A stretch of 64,000 nt of DNA from JANWHQ01 sp963775275 (GTDB lineage Bacteria; Pseudomonadota; Alphaproteobacteria; Caulobacterales; Caulobacteraceae), in assembly GCA_963775275.1 (NCBI GenBank), contig CAVZII010000005.1, positions 1,984,001 through 2,048,000 on the forward strand, read 5' to 3'. Shown here in pieces: positions 36,467 through 45,397 of this stretch. A model generated the notes under the pieces. It searched no databases, was not told the origin of the DNA, and was given only the letters and a program-made list of their open reading frames with translations. The translations under genes and the position numbers were made by a program. How positions within the stretch are numbered: position 1 is the stretch's first letter; each line of letters opens with the position of its first letter.

Positions 36467-37486
36467 TCACCGTGTCTCGCGAACCGTCCTGTCCCAGGCG
36501 GCCCGGACCTCATCCAGACGCTCGGGCGGACGCTCCAGCAGCGGCAGCGCTGTCGTTCGCACCTTGTCCCGCTGGGCCTCCAAGGTCACGTACTCCACCG
36601 GCGACTTGCCGTCCACGCGGGCCAGCATCAGGCCGGGCAACAGGCTTGCCGCCCGCGCCTCGAAGGCCTCCCGGGGCTCCCAGTCGACCGCGTCCAGATG
36701 GGCCTCGGCCAGGGCGACGAAGCTGGCGTTCAGGGCGTCCGCCGCGTCGGTGACCAGGCGCTTGAGCAGCAGGTGGTTCAGGCAGAAGGCGAGATCGAAG
36801 GCCGGGTCGCCCCAGGTCGCGGTCTCCGCGTCCAGGAACACCGGGCCCTTGGGGCCGATCAGGATGTTCTTGGGGCTGACGTCGCCGTGGACCAGCGCCA
36901 GGCGCAGCGAGGCGGTGCGCGCGGCCAGCGCCTCGAGCGCGCCCGCCGCCTCGGGCCGGGCCCGCGCCGTGGCCAGGAGGTAGGCGTCGATCCTCAGGGC
37001 GTGGAAGATCTCCTGGGAGTCGAACTCGGCCGCCAGGGCCGGCTCGGCGGCGCTCATGGCGTGGATCCGGCCGAGGCGCCGGCCGACCTCGGCGGCGAAG
37101 GCCGGGTCGGCGCGGCCGGCCAGGAGCTCGGCCTTCCACAGGCGGTGGCTTTCGGGGGGCAGGAACGCCATGGCCATGAGCCGCCCGTCGGGGCTCACCG
37201 CCAGGGGCTCGGGCGCGGCGTCGGGCGTCCAGCGCCGCGCTGCGCGGAACCAGCGCCATTCGTAGAGGTTGCGGCCCTCCGGCGCGCGCCAGTCGGCCTG
37301 GACCCTGAGCTTGGGCAGGGCCCGCTTCACGCACAGGGTCCGCCCGGGCAAGTCGACGCGGAAGATGTCCGAGGAGACGCCCCCCGACAGCGGCGTGAAG
37401 GCCGCCGGCTCGCCCGCGCGGGCGAGGCCGGCCTCCACCAGGAAGCCGGTCAGGACGCCTTCCGCATCCGGAGCCTCAGTAGCCAA
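36467..37486 (-). CDS. Aminoglycoside phosphotransferase (APH)-family kinase
   Basis: This 339-residue kinase-like protein has the catalytic loop LALVHGDVSPKNILIGPKGP with Asp near 205 and metal-binding VFLDAETATWGDPAFDLAFCLNHLL, both typical of APH/choline-kinase fold proteins. An N-terminal VSSDIFRVDLPGRTLCVKRAL supplies the ATP-binding Lys. In catabolic clusters such proteins often phosphorylate alcohols or sugars, not antibiotics. Its start overlaps the end of the D-2-hydroxyacid dehydrogenase gene by 11 bases, and it precedes the PcaC-like gene by 16 bases. Confidence 0.87.
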   Translation of the reverse strand: MATEAPDAEGVLTGFLVEAGLARAGEPAAFTPLSGGVSSDIFRVDLPGRTLCVKRALPKLRVQADWRAPEGRNLYEWRWFRAARRWTPDAAPEPLAVSPDGRLMAMAFLPPESHRLWKAELLAGRADPAFAAEVGRRLGRIHAMSAAEPALAAEFDSQEIFHALRIDAYLLATARARPEAAGALEALAARTASLRLALVHGDVSPKNILIGPKGPVFLDAETATWGDPAFDLAFCLNHLLLKRLVTDAADALNASFVALAEAHLDAVDWEPREAFEARAASLLPGLMLARVDGKSPVEYVTLEAQRDKVRTTALPLLERPPERLDEVRAAWDRTVRETR

Positions 37487-38414
37487 GGTCGAGGTCGACC
37501 AGGTTGCGCAGCGGCCGGCCGGACCGGTAGCGCGCGAGGTTGTCGAGGAAGATCTCCGCCGCGCGGGCGGGCCAGCCCGTGGACATGGCCGAGCTGTGGC
37601 TGGTCAGGAGGGTGTTCGGCGCGCTCCAGATCGGATCGTCCGCAGGCGGAGGCTCGGGTTCGGTGACGTCCAGCAGGGCGCCGGCGATGCGGCCCTTGCC
37701 GAGGGCCTCGACCAGGGCGGGCTGGTCGATCAGGGCGCCGCGGGCGATGTTGACGATCCGGGCCGAGGGCTTCATCGCGGCGAGCTCGGCCGCGCCGATC
37801 AGGCCGCGCGTCTCCTCGGTGGAGGCGGCCGCGATCACGACCCAGTCGAACTCTCCGAGCCGTCCTCTCCAGCCGTCCGCGCCGATCACCCCCGGCTCGT
37901 CCGTCGGCGCGCGCCGCACGCCCACCACCTCGGCGTCGAAGGCCTCGAGCCGCCGGCCGATCTCGCGGCCGATCGCGCCATAGCCCACGATCAGGACGCG
38001 CGCGCCGGCCATGTCGTCGGCCTGTGTGGTCCAGGGCGCCCAGCGCCGCCCGTGCTGGTAGGCCATCAAGGCCTTCAGGTCCTTGGCCATGGCCAGCATG
38101 CCCATGACCACGAACTCGGCCATGGGGACCGAGGAGATGCCCTTGCCGTTGGTGAACAGCAGGCCGCGCTCGCGCATGCGCGCGAAGGGCCAGGCGTTCA
38201 CCCCGGCCTGGATGGTGGTGATCCACTTCAGGTCGGCGCCGGCCTCGACCACGGCGGCGAGGCCTTCGGAGCCGAAGATGTCGACCCAGGCGATCTCCAT
38301 GCCCCCGACCGCCGCCTCCGCCTCGGGCGGGCCGGCGTACCAACGGACCTCGAGGTCCGCCGGCAGCCTGCCTTCGAGCTCGGCGCGGACCGTCGTCGGG
38401 ATCGCGGCCTTCAC
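37476..38414 (-). CDS. D-2-hydroxyacid dehydrogenase family protein
   Basis: This 312-residue NAD-dependent oxidoreductase has the Rossmann motif ARVLIVGYGAIGREIGRRL near residue 140, the catalytic Arg in IVNIARGALIDQPALV, the Glu in LLDVTEPEPPPADDPIW and the His in NTLLTSHSSAMSTG. All the expected residues of the family are therefore present. The family reduces 2-keto acids, including glyoxylate and hydroxypyruvate. It lies four bases downstream of the MTHFR-like gene stop in the same operon. Confidence 0.9.
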   Translation of the reverse strand: MKAAIPTTVRAELEGRLPADLEVRWYAGPPEAEAAVGGMEIAWVDIFGSEGLAAVVEAGADLKWITTIQAGVNAWPFARMRERGLLFTNGKGISSVPMAEFVVMGMLAMAKDLKALMAYQHGRRWAPWTTQADDMAGARVLIVGYGAIGREIGRRLEAFDAEVVGVRRAPTDEPGVIGADGWRGRLGEFDWVVIAAASTEETRGLIGAAELAAMKPSARIVNIARGALIDQPALVEALGKGRIAGALLDVTEPEPPPADDPIWSAPNTLLTSHSSAMSTGWPARAAEIFLDNLARYRSGRPLRNLVDLDLGY

Positions 38415-38418
38415 GGCG

Positions 38419-39324
38419 TCAGCGGCCGAGACCCTGACGGACCATGTCGACCACCCCCGGGATCGCCGCCTCGTTCAGCGGGGCCATGATGTGCACCCCG
38501 GCCACGCCCTCGATCTTGGCGAGCTCGAGCGCCACCTCGGCGCAGATCTTCTGGCCTTCGGCCTTGGGATCGGTCGCGCCCTCCATCCGCTCGATGATCG
38601 AGTCCGGGATGACCGTGCCGAACAGGTTCTCCTTCATCCACCGGCCCGAGCGGGCCGAGGCGAGCGGGGCGACCCCGATGATGTGCTTGATCTTGCCCTT
38701 GAGGCCATGCTCGGCGAGGCGGGCCATGTAGCGGCCGACCACGCCGGGATCCATGCAGAACTGGGTCTGGGCGAACTGGCCGCCGGCCTCGATCTTCTTC
38801 ATGAGGCTCTTGGGCGCCCAGCCGTCGGGCGGATCGATCGGCGCGTCGGCGACCCCGATCATGTACTGGGGCGCGGTGAGGATCTTGCGCCCGTGCGGCA
38901 GCTCGCCCGCATCACGCATGTGGGCGGCGACAGAGACCAGGGTCGCGGAGTCGTAATCGAACACCGGCTTGGCCTCCGGCTGGTCGCCCTGCTTGGGGTC
39001 GTCGCCGGTCAGGAACAGGATGTTGCGGATGCCGACGGCCGAGGCGCCGAGGAGCTCGCTCTGCAGCGCGATGCGGTTGCGGTCGCGGCAGGTGATCTGG
39101 AGGATCGGCTCGATCCCGTTCTGCAGCAACGTCAGGGCCGCGACCAGGGCGTCCAGGTGCGCCCGCGCGCTCGCCCCGTCGGTGACGTTCACCGCGTCGG
39201 CATAGCCCTTCAGCGGACCGGCCTTGTCCATCAGGTCCTTGGGATCGGCCGACAACGGCGGGGTCACCTCGGCGGTCATCACGAACACGCCGGAATTGAG
39301 CTTGTCTTGAAGGCTTGAGGCCAT
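38419..39324 (-). CDS. Methylenetetrahydrofolate reductase-like protein
   Basis: This 301-residue protein starts at ATG 39324 after CAGGAGCGGCAGGA. It follows the MTHFR TIM-barrel: VMTAEVTPPLSADPKDLMDKAG, ADAVNVTDGASARAHL, ILQITCRDRNRIALQSELLGA, NILFLTGDDP (flavin-binding region), and QFCMDPGVVGRYMARL. MTHFR makes 5-methyl-tetrahydrofolate. Copies within aromatic catabolic loci, as in Sphingobium SYK-6, recycle the methyl group from O-demethylation. Here the neighbours support a catabolic and not a housekeeping role, but that is inference. It has a 97-base upstream gap, enough for its own promoter. Confidence 0.88.
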   Translation of the reverse strand: MASSLQDKLNSGVFVMTAEVTPPLSADPKDLMDKAGPLKGYADAVNVTDGASARAHLDALVAALTLLQNGIEPILQITCRDRNRIALQSELLGASAVGIRNILFLTGDDPKQGDQPEAKPVFDYDSATLVSVAAHMRDAGELPHGRKILTAPQYMIGVADAPIDPPDGWAPKSLMKKIEAGGQFAQTQFCMDPGVVGRYMARLAEHGLKGKIKHIIGVAPLASARSGRWMKENLFGTVIPDSIIERMEGATDPKAEGQKICAEVALELAKIEGVAGVHIMAPLNEAAIPGVVDMVRQGLGR

Positions 39325-39421
39325 GGTCCTGCCGCTCCTGGGATCCGCCCGCGCGGGCGGGCGCGGTGTTCTAACCGATGTTACGGTCAGGCCGAAACCC
39401 GCCTTCGCAGCGCGCGCAGAT

Positions 39422-40180
39422 CTATGGCGCCAGCGCGCCGTCGCGGCGGTTGACCAGGAAGGCTTCGGGCTCCTCCAGGAAGTCCTGGATGATCTGTGCG
39501 GCGGCTTCAGGCCGGTCCTCGGTGATCGAATGGCCCGCGCCATAGACGAAGACGACGTTGCAGGCCGGCATCAGCGCGCGGTAGCGGCGGGCGAAGGCGG
39601 TGGGGATCAGCTCGTCGGTCGTGCCGAACAGGGCCAGCGTCGGCGTCTTGATCTCGCCCATCCGGCTCTCCAGCGCCGCGTCCACCGGCGGGCCGAACAG
39701 GCGCGTGACCAGGGCCGCCTGCTTGCTTCCGATCTCGGGCTCGACGCCCTCCTGCACGGTGGGCATGACCCAGCCTTGCGGGCGGATCGCCGAGGGCGCG
39801 ACGAGGACCAGGCTGCGCACCTTCTCGGGCGCCTGCAGCGTCATCCAAAGGGCGAGCTTGGCGCCGAAGGAGTGGCCCATCAGGTCGAACCGTTCGAGCC
39901 CCAGCGCGGCGGCGGCGGCGAGCATGGTCGAGGCCAGCTCCTCCATCGTCCGTGTCCGGTCGTTCACCGGCGAGCGGCCGAAGCCCGGCGCCTCCAGGGC
40001 GATCAGGCGGCGGTCCTGGGCCAGGAGGTCGTGCGCCGGGGTGAGCCTGACCCCCCGCGCCGTGTGCATGAACAGCAGCGGCGGCCCGCGTCCGGCCTGA
40101 AGGCAGCGGATCTCGAAGCCGTCGGCGCTCACCTTATGCTCGGTGAAGCCCGCACCCGGCGCAGCGGTCTGCCCGTCCAT
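39422..40180 (-). CDS. Alpha/beta hydrolase
   Basis: This 252-residue alpha/beta hydrolase starts at ATG 40180, three bases past the LLM gene, inside a longer open frame. The oxyanion region LLFMHTARGVRL, the nucleophile elbow LMGHSFGAKLAL (Ser near residue 107), the acidic residue in FGTTDELIP and the catalytic His in YGAGHSITEDRPE are all present. The likely substrates are small esters, lactones or ring-cleavage products. It ends 97 bases before the MTHFR-like gene. Confidence 0.9.
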   Translation of the reverse strand: MDGQTAAPGAGFTEHKVSADGFEIRCLQAGRGPPLLFMHTARGVRLTPAHDLLAQDRRLIALEAPGFGRSPVNDRTRTMEELASTMLAAAAALGLERFDLMGHSFGAKLALWMTLQAPEKVRSLVLVAPSAIRPQGWVMPTVQEGVEPEIGSKQAALVTRLFGPPVDAALESRMGEIKTPTLALFGTTDELIPTAFARRYRALMPACNVVFVYGAGHSITEDRPEAAAQIIQDFLEEPEAFLVNRRDGALAP

Positions 40181-40182
40181 GT

Positions 40183-41286
40183 TCACCACTCCCGGATCGC
40201 CGGCAGGACCTTGGTCCCGAACAGCTCGATGCCCCTCATCGCCTTCTCCCCTCCCGGCGGGCCCGGGATCAGGTCGAGCACGCCCGCCCCGACCTCGTCC
40301 TTGATGCGCCTGATCTGGGCGATCACCGTCTCGGGGCCCCCGATCAGGAGCTGGCCCTTGTCGATCTGGTCTCTCACGCCGCCGCTGAACGCCGCGGCCA
40401 CGCGCCCGCGCTGGGCCTCGTCGCGGCCGTAGTAGCCGGCGTCGGCGATGGCGCTCTCGGCCTGGCGCGACAGGGCCAGGCTGACGCTGCCGCGCGGGCC
40501 GCGCGTGGTCTCCTCCACGTCCGCCATGGCCTGCTCGTCGCTTTCCGCCACGTGGCAGGTGACCCGGTAGATGATGTCGTCGCCGGTGGGGGTCCAGCCG
40601 TGGACCTCGGCCTGGTCGCGATAGTAGCGGCTGGCCTTGGCGGCGAGCTCGAGCGTCGTGACCGCGAAGCCCAGGCCCAGGCGGTTCCTGGCGGCGAACT
40701 CGCCCGACTCCGGGCTCGAGCCGGACATGTAGATCGGCGGATGCGGCGCCTGCACCGGCCGCGGCCAGATCGAGATGGACTTGTACTGATAATACCGGCC
40801 CTGCCAGCCGAAGGGCTCCGGCTCGGTCCAGGCCATGCGGATCAGCTCCAGCGCCTCCTCGAAGCGGGCGCGCGATTCGGCCGGGTTGATGTTGTAGGTG
40901 ACGTACTCGTTGGGCGTGCCGCGCAGCATCCCCGCGATCACCCGTCCGCCCGACATGGCGTCGAGCATGGCGAACTCCTCGGCCACCCGGACCGGGTTCA
41001 GGATCGGGATGTCCGCGCCCAGCAGCGCGATCTTGGCGCGCTTGACCACCTGGGTCAGGGCCCCGGCCAGGACCATGGGGTTGGGGGTGATGCACAAGGG
41101 GGCGAAGTGGTGCTCGGCCACCGTCACCCAGTCGTAGCCGACCTCGTCGGCCAGCTTGGAGCGGTCGATCGCCTCCTGGAAGCTGCGTTCGGCGATCTCC
41201 GGTGAGTAGATCGTCGCGGGCACGGGCCAGCCGCCGCCGGCGGCCGGGCCCACATAGGGGCAGGGGCTGAACAGGGCGGCCTTCAT
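40183..41286 (-). CDS. LLM-class flavin-dependent oxidoreductase
   Basis: This 367-residue bacterial luciferase-like monooxygenase has the typical N-terminal TIM-barrel segments VTVAEHHFAPLCITPNPMVLAGALTQVVKRAKI and NPVRVAEEFAMLDAMSGGRVIAGMLRG, the middle HPPIYMSGSSPESGEFAARN and C-terminal IGGPETVIAQIRRIKDEVG. It would use reduced FMN or F420 to oxygenate a carbon substrate. It starts 64 bases downstream of the MarR gene and is followed by the hydrolase, suggesting an oxygenation-hydrolysis sequence. Confidence 0.9.
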   Translation of the reverse strand: MKAALFSPCPYVGPAAGGGWPVPATIYSPEIAERSFQEAIDRSKLADEVGYDWVTVAEHHFAPLCITPNPMVLAGALTQVVKRAKIALLGADIPILNPVRVAEEFAMLDAMSGGRVIAGMLRGTPNEYVTYNINPAESRARFEEALELIRMAWTEPEPFGWQGRYYQYKSISIWPRPVQAPHPPIYMSGSSPESGEFAARNRLGLGFAVTTLELAAKASRYYRDQAEVHGWTPTGDDIIYRVTCHVAESDEQAMADVEETTRGPRGSVSLALSRQAESAIADAGYYGRDEAQRGRVAAAFSGGVRDQIDKGQLLIGGPETVIAQIRRIKDEVGAGVLDLIPGPPGGEKAMRGIELFGTKVLPAIREW

Positions 41287-41350
41287 CGGCGGCTCCTCGC
41301 ATGGGGGGTGTTCGGACGGAAGGCCGTCGGCGCGCCCGCCCGCCGGAGCC

Positions 41351-41911
41351 TCAGGGCTTGGCCGACCGCGTTCCGGCGGCCCGTCGCTTCACGGGAGTCG
41401 GCGGCTCCTCGACCTCCGTGCAGGGCGGCTCGGCGGCGAGCAGCTCCAGCGCGTTGCTCTCCAGCTTGTCCAGCACCTTGGAGAAGCCGCTGAGCTGCTC
41501 CGGCGTCAGGCCCTGGATCAGGGCCCCGTGCTGGGCGAACGCCAGGTCCACGAGCTGGTTGAACACCTTGCGGCCCTCGACGGTCGGCGAGATGAACACG
41601 CCCCGCTCGCCGCGCCGGCTCTCGCGCACCAGGAGGCCCGCCTCCACCAGCCGCTTCACGCCGCGGCTGAGCTGGCCCTTGTCGTGGCGCGACACGGCCG
41701 CCAGCTCGTTCAGCGACATGGGCGCGCGGTCGCCCACCTGGGACATCACCCGCCATTCGAAGTCCGACAGACCGAGCTCCCGGCGCGCCTGGGGCGCGGA
41801 GAACCTGCGCATCAGACCGAGGATCTTGAACAGGCGCGGCGCCAGGAGCCGGCCATGCTGCCCCTTCTCGCGCTCGAACCAGTACTTGGCGTCCTGCTGT
41901 TCGGCGGCCAC
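41351..41911 (-). CDS. MarR-family transcriptional regulator
   Basis: This 186-residue winged-helix regulator carries LGLSDFEWRVMSQVGDRAPMSLNELAAVSRHDKGQLSRGVKRLVEAGLLVRES, the recognition helix and wing. MarR proteins often repress catabolic operons and respond to aromatic acids. It is encoded just upstream of, and in the same direction as, the LLM-hydrolase-MTHFR cluster. It may control that cluster and perhaps the TTGAC-N3-GTCAA sites elsewhere in the window, though the binding site is untested. Confidence 0.9.
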   Translation of the reverse strand: MAAEQQDAKYWFEREKGQHGRLLAPRLFKILGLMRRFSAPQARRELGLSDFEWRVMSQVGDRAPMSLNELAAVSRHDKGQLSRGVKRLVEAGLLVRESRRGERGVFISPTVEGRKVFNQLVDLAFAQHGALIQGLTPEQLSGFSKVLDKLESNALELLAAEPPCTEVEEPPTPVKRRAAGTRSAKP

Positions 41912-42026
41912 GGCCCCAGGTCCCTCCGATCAAGGGCTGAGGATGCACAGAACGCCGCCGAACACCAAGGGCGGTTCGAAGATTATTACAGAGCTGTTGC
42001 AGCCCGTGAATTGCGGCGGCCGCCGT

Positions 42027-43076
42027 CTACCGGCCGTCGGCCGGCGTCCAGCCGTCGCCGAGGCCGTACTGGAACGTGACGAAGGGGAAGGCTTCGATCT
42101 CGTGGATCTTGTCGCCGCGGATCCCGAAGGTCTCCATCGTCACCATGTTCAGGATCATGCCGGTCCCGTTGTTGTTGGCGTAGGCGTTGGGCTCGACGTG
42201 GCGCTTGGTCCCGTCCTCGACGAACATGGGGAAGGCCGCGACCAGCCCCTTCTGCTCGTCGATCACCAGCCGCCGCGGCCAGATCCTGGTGATGAAGTTG
42301 AAGATCCCGGTCGAGATCTGCTGCTCGCAGGTCATCATCGAGAAGGTCGCCAGGGGGCCCGACGCCGGCGGCGGCGCGGGCGAGGGGGCGAAACGGCCCG
42401 GGGTCTTGTTGTTGACCGTCTGATAGCCCTGCTCGTGGCGCACGCAGTCGTCGGCGAAGGGCGCGATCTTGCCGTCCTCGCCGGTCAGGGCGTCGAAATA
42501 GGCGTTGGCCGCATAGGTCAGGAACTCGCGCGAGGAGCGCTCCTTGGCCGGAACGTCGGCCAGCATGGCCGGCCGCGGCGTGGTCAGCAGCTCCATCGCC
42601 GGGGGCGCCACGTTCGGGTCGATCAGCTGCTCGACCTCGGTGATCATCCGCCGCTCGACCTTCAGGCGCAGGGCGACCAGCGCCGGCTTGCCCTGGATCT
42701 CATAGACGGTCTGCACCGCGACCTGGCCCGAGACCGGGTCGGCGACGGTGATCTTGAAGCCGGTCGGCTTGATCTCGCGCTTCCACAGCGAACCCTCGCC
42801 GAGATGAAGCCGGGCGGTGTTCTCGGTGAACCAGACCTGCTCGGCCAGCGGCAGGCCCGAGCGGTCCTTGGTCTCCAGCGCGTGCATGTACTGGTCCATG
42901 AAGCCGACCAGGCAGGCGCGGTCGCACGGCTTCACATTGGCCGGGTTCCAGGGCTGCTTGTACCAGGGCTTGGCGGCCTGGGCGGCCTGGGCGGCCTGGG
43001 CGGCGGCGGGCGAGGCCGCCATGCCGAGGGTGAGCGCCGCGCCGAGCGCCAGCGCGCCCATCACGTTCAGTTTCAT
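42027..43076 (-). CDS. Secreted protein of unknown function
   Basis: This 349-residue protein has the Sec signal MKLNVMGALALGAALTLGMAASPAAA and then a short tandem repeat AQAAQAAQAA. I do not recognise its family with certainty. The middle has pairs of Cys (KPCDRACLVGF) and SnoaL/NTF2-like stretches such as GFMDQYMHALETKD and FWTEN-like WFTENTARLHLG, followed by a second similar unit near DALTGEDGKIAPFADDC. It ends MVTMETFGIRGDKIHEIEAFPFVTFQYGLGDGW. It diverges from the MFS-GST-GST operon and may share its TTGAC-N3-GTCAA control region. An enzyme or binding protein acting on the same substrate is possible. Confidence 0.72.
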   Translation of the reverse strand: MKLNVMGALALGAALTLGMAASPAAAQAAQAAQAAKPWYKQPWNPANVKPCDRACLVGFMDQYMHALETKDRSGLPLAEQVWFTENTARLHLGEGSLWKREIKPTGFKITVADPVSGQVAVQTVYEIQGKPALVALRLKVERRMITEVEQLIDPNVAPPAMELLTTPRPAMLADVPAKERSSREFLTYAANAYFDALTGEDGKIAPFADDCVRHEQGYQTVNNKTPGRFAPSPAPPPASGPLATFSMMTCEQQISTGIFNFITRIWPRRLVIDEQKGLVAAFPMFVEDGTKRHVEPNAYANNNGTGMILNMVTMETFGIRGDKIHEIEAFPFVTFQYGLGDGWTPADGR

Positions 43077-43132
43077 GGCCCTCTCGCCTCCGCGCGGACT
43101 ATGGTCTTGTCGCCGAGATTGGCCGTGCGCCT

Positions 43133-43145
43133 TTGACTGAGTCAA
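43133..43145. promoter_or_regulatory. Palindrome TTGAC-TGA-GTCAA, candidate operator
   Basis: The perfect arms TTGAC and GTCAA, spaced by three bases, lie between the secreted protein gene (minus) and the MFS-GST-GST operon (plus). The same arms recur at 54056-54068 before an SDR gene. A second TTGAC follows at 43153. This is a candidate regulator site. Confidence 0.5.
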
Positions 43146-43215
43146 CCGCGTTGACAGGAACCCTGGCAATCGCCAATCGTCGGACGGGGAGCGGGACCAA
43201 GCCTGGGGGAAGCCG

Positions 43216-44595
43216 ATGACGGCCGTAGCGACGAGGGGTGATCAGGCCGGCGACGCCGGCGCGCCGGTATCGGCGACGGCGCCGTGGCCGCCGGCCAGGA
43301 CCGCCTATTTCACCGTCTTCATGATGGCCCTGGCGGTGATGTTCGCCGAGATCGACCGGGGCGCCATGCAGCTGCTGGTGCAGCCGATCAAGGCGACCTT
43401 CCATCTGTCGGACGCCTGGATGGGCGCGCTGCTCGGTCCGTTCTTCGCCCTGTTCTACGCCGCCTGCGGCGTGCCGACCTCCCGCTTCGTCGACCGCTTC
43501 AACCGCAAGAACTTCCTGTCGGCGGCCCTGGCGGTATGGAGCACCGCGGCGGTGTTCTGCGGCCTCGCCCAGAACCTCGTCCAGCTCGCCGTCTCGCGCC
43601 TGCTCCTGGGCGCCGGCGAATCGCCCAACGGCCCGGCGATCTTCTCGATCATCTCCGACAGTTTCCCGCGCAAGCACCTCACGCGGGGCATCGCCCTGAT
43701 GCAGCTCGGGATCACGGTCGGCACCGGCTTCTCCCTGATCATGACCGGGGTGCTGATCGCGGTGCTGATGAAGATCCCCGACCAGCATGTCGCGGGCCTG
43801 ACGCTGCGCTGGTGGCAGCTGGTGTTCATCGCCCTCGGCCTTCCCGGCCTGCTCGTCGCCGCCACGATCGCCAGGACGGTCAAGGAGCCGGCGCGCCACG
43901 GCGTGGTCGTGCGGACCCGGCACAGCATGGGCGAGGTGCTCGGCTACATGTGGTCCAAGCGCGCCGTGTTCGGCCCGTTCATGGGGAGCTCGGCGATCGG
44001 CGGCCTCGGCATGGGCGTGCTGGCCTGGACCGCGACCTTCTACATCCGGACCTATGGCTGGTCGCCGGCCGACGTCGGGATCAGGACCGGCCTCGTCAGC
44101 CTCGTGGCGACCCCGGTGGGCCTCTTCCTCGGCACCTGGCTCTACGAGCGCTGGGTGCGTCAGGGCCGCCACGACGCGGCGATGCAGGTGGTGCTGTGGG
44201 GCCGCCTCATCGGCCTGCCCGCGGCCATGCTCATGCCGCTGATGCCCAACGGCGAGCTCGCCCTGGCCTTCACCTTCATCTCGATGATGATCCTGGGCGG
44301 CACGGGGGCCTCGACCAACTCGATCCTGCAGATCGTCTCGCCCAACCTGATGCGCGGCCAGATCACCGCGATCTTCTTCCTGTTCTACACCCTGGTCGGC
44401 CAGGGGCTGTCGCCGTGGCTGATCGGCCTGGCCACCGATCTCATCCTGCACGACGAGTCCAAGCTCAGGTGGGCCATCCTCGGCGCGAGCCTGCTGTTCC
44501 AGCCCGCGTCCCTGTTCGTCCTGTGGCTGGGCCGCAAGGCCTACGCCCGAGAGGTCGAGCGGATCGAGACCGCGGAAGCCGCCGCGGCGGCCTGA
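43216..44595 (+). CDS. MFS transporter
   Basis: This 459-residue major facilitator has about 12 helices. TM2-3 carries the conserved loop DRFNRKNFLSAALAVW, and the region LLLGAGESPNGPAIFSIISDSFPRKHLTRGIALMQLG is typical of the anion:cation symporter-type MFS group. Such transporters import organic acids. It heads a plus-strand operon with two LigF-like GSTs (gaps of 27 and about 10 bases), suggesting it imports or exports their substrate or product. Confidence 0.9.
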   Translation: MTAVATRGDQAGDAGAPVSATAPWPPARTAYFTVFMMALAVMFAEIDRGAMQLLVQPIKATFHLSDAWMGALLGPFFALFYAACGVPTSRFVDRFNRKNFLSAALAVWSTAAVFCGLAQNLVQLAVSRLLLGAGESPNGPAIFSIISDSFPRKHLTRGIALMQLGITVGTGFSLIMTGVLIAVLMKIPDQHVAGLTLRWWQLVFIALGLPGLLVAATIARTVKEPARHGVVVRTRHSMGEVLGYMWSKRAVFGPFMGSSAIGGLGMGVLAWTATFYIRTYGWSPADVGIRTGLVSLVATPVGLFLGTWLYERWVRQGRHDAAMQVVLWGRLIGLPAAMLMPLMPNGELALAFTFISMMILGGTGASTNSILQIVSPNLMRGQITAIFFLFYTLVGQGLSPWLIGLATDLILHDESKLRWAILGASLLFQPASLFVLWLGRKAYAREVERIETAEAAAAA

Positions 44596-44622
44596 TCCTG
44601 AGCCCTGTGACCGGAGACGCTG

Positions 44623-45387
44623 ATGCTCGACGTCTATACCTGGGAGCCGAACGCCAACTCCGGCAAGCCGCTCCTGGCGCTGAAGGAGAAGGGCGTCGCG
44701 TTCGAGTTCCACTACATCAACATGGGCCAGCTCGAGCAGCACTCGCCCGAATACCTGAAGGTCAATCCCCAGGGAACGATCCCCTGCGTGATCCACGACG
44801 GCTTCAGGATGCTCGAGTCCACGCCGATGATGGAATACGTCGACGAGGTCTTCGACGGCCCGAGCCTCACGCCCGACGACCCCTACCAGCAGTGGCGGAT
44901 GCGCTGGTGGATGCGGTACGTGGACGAGTACCTGAACCCCTCGCTGGCGATGCAGGCGGGCTCGGCCGCGGGCGGGCGCATGGCCGGCCAGATGTCCGAA
45001 GAGGAGAAGGACGCGGCGGTCGCGCGCATTCCCCTGCCCGAGCGGCGGCGGGTCTGGCGGCTGATCCTTGACCGCGGGGTGTCGGAGGCGGAGCTCGCGG
45101 AGTCCCGCCGCCGGGTGGGCGCCGCCATCGCCGAGTTCGAGCGGGCGCTGGGCGAGCATCCCTATCTGGCGGGCCCGACCTATTCCCTGGCCGACGTCGA
45201 CGCCATGACCACCCTGCACTCCTGGCCCCTGATGCGCGAGGAGATCAGCGAGGCGGCGACCCCGAACCTCTGGGCCTGGTTCAGGAGGTGCCACGCGCGG
45301 TCGGGGATCAAGGCGGCCTTCGAGCTCGGCCGCTTCATTGGCCCGCGCATGGGCGAGGTCAGGGCCAAGCTGGGCCTCGAGGCATAG
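44623..45387 (+). CDS. Glutathione S-transferase, LigF-like
   Basis: This 254-residue GST closely resembles the protein encoded at 4249-5028. YTWEPNANSGKPLLALKEKGVAFEFHYI carries the likely active Ser. QHSPEYLKVNPQGTIPCVIHDGF and LESTPMMEYVDEVFDGPSLTPDDP match the LigF-type pattern, and SLADVDAMTTLHSWPLMREE lies in the C-terminal domain. It is the middle gene of the MFS-GST-GST operon. The activity is probably glutathione-dependent ether cleavage, dehalogenation or isomerisation; the substrate is unknown. Confidence 0.88.
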   Translation: MLDVYTWEPNANSGKPLLALKEKGVAFEFHYINMGQLEQHSPEYLKVNPQGTIPCVIHDGFRMLESTPMMEYVDEVFDGPSLTPDDPYQQWRMRWWMRYVDEYLNPSLAMQAGSAAGGRMAGQMSEEEKDAAVARIPLPERRRVWRLILDRGVSEAELAESRRRVGAAIAEFERALGEHPYLAGPTYSLADVDAMTTLHSWPLMREEISEAATPNLWAWFRRCHARSGIKAAFELGRFIGPRMGEVRAKLGLEA

Positions 45388-45397
45388 GGGCGGACCG

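Noticed and set aside
36467..37486. Antibiotic resistance kinase
   Set aside because: The APH fold is shared by many metabolic kinases, and the operon context is catabolic. There is no evidence for aminoglycoside activity.
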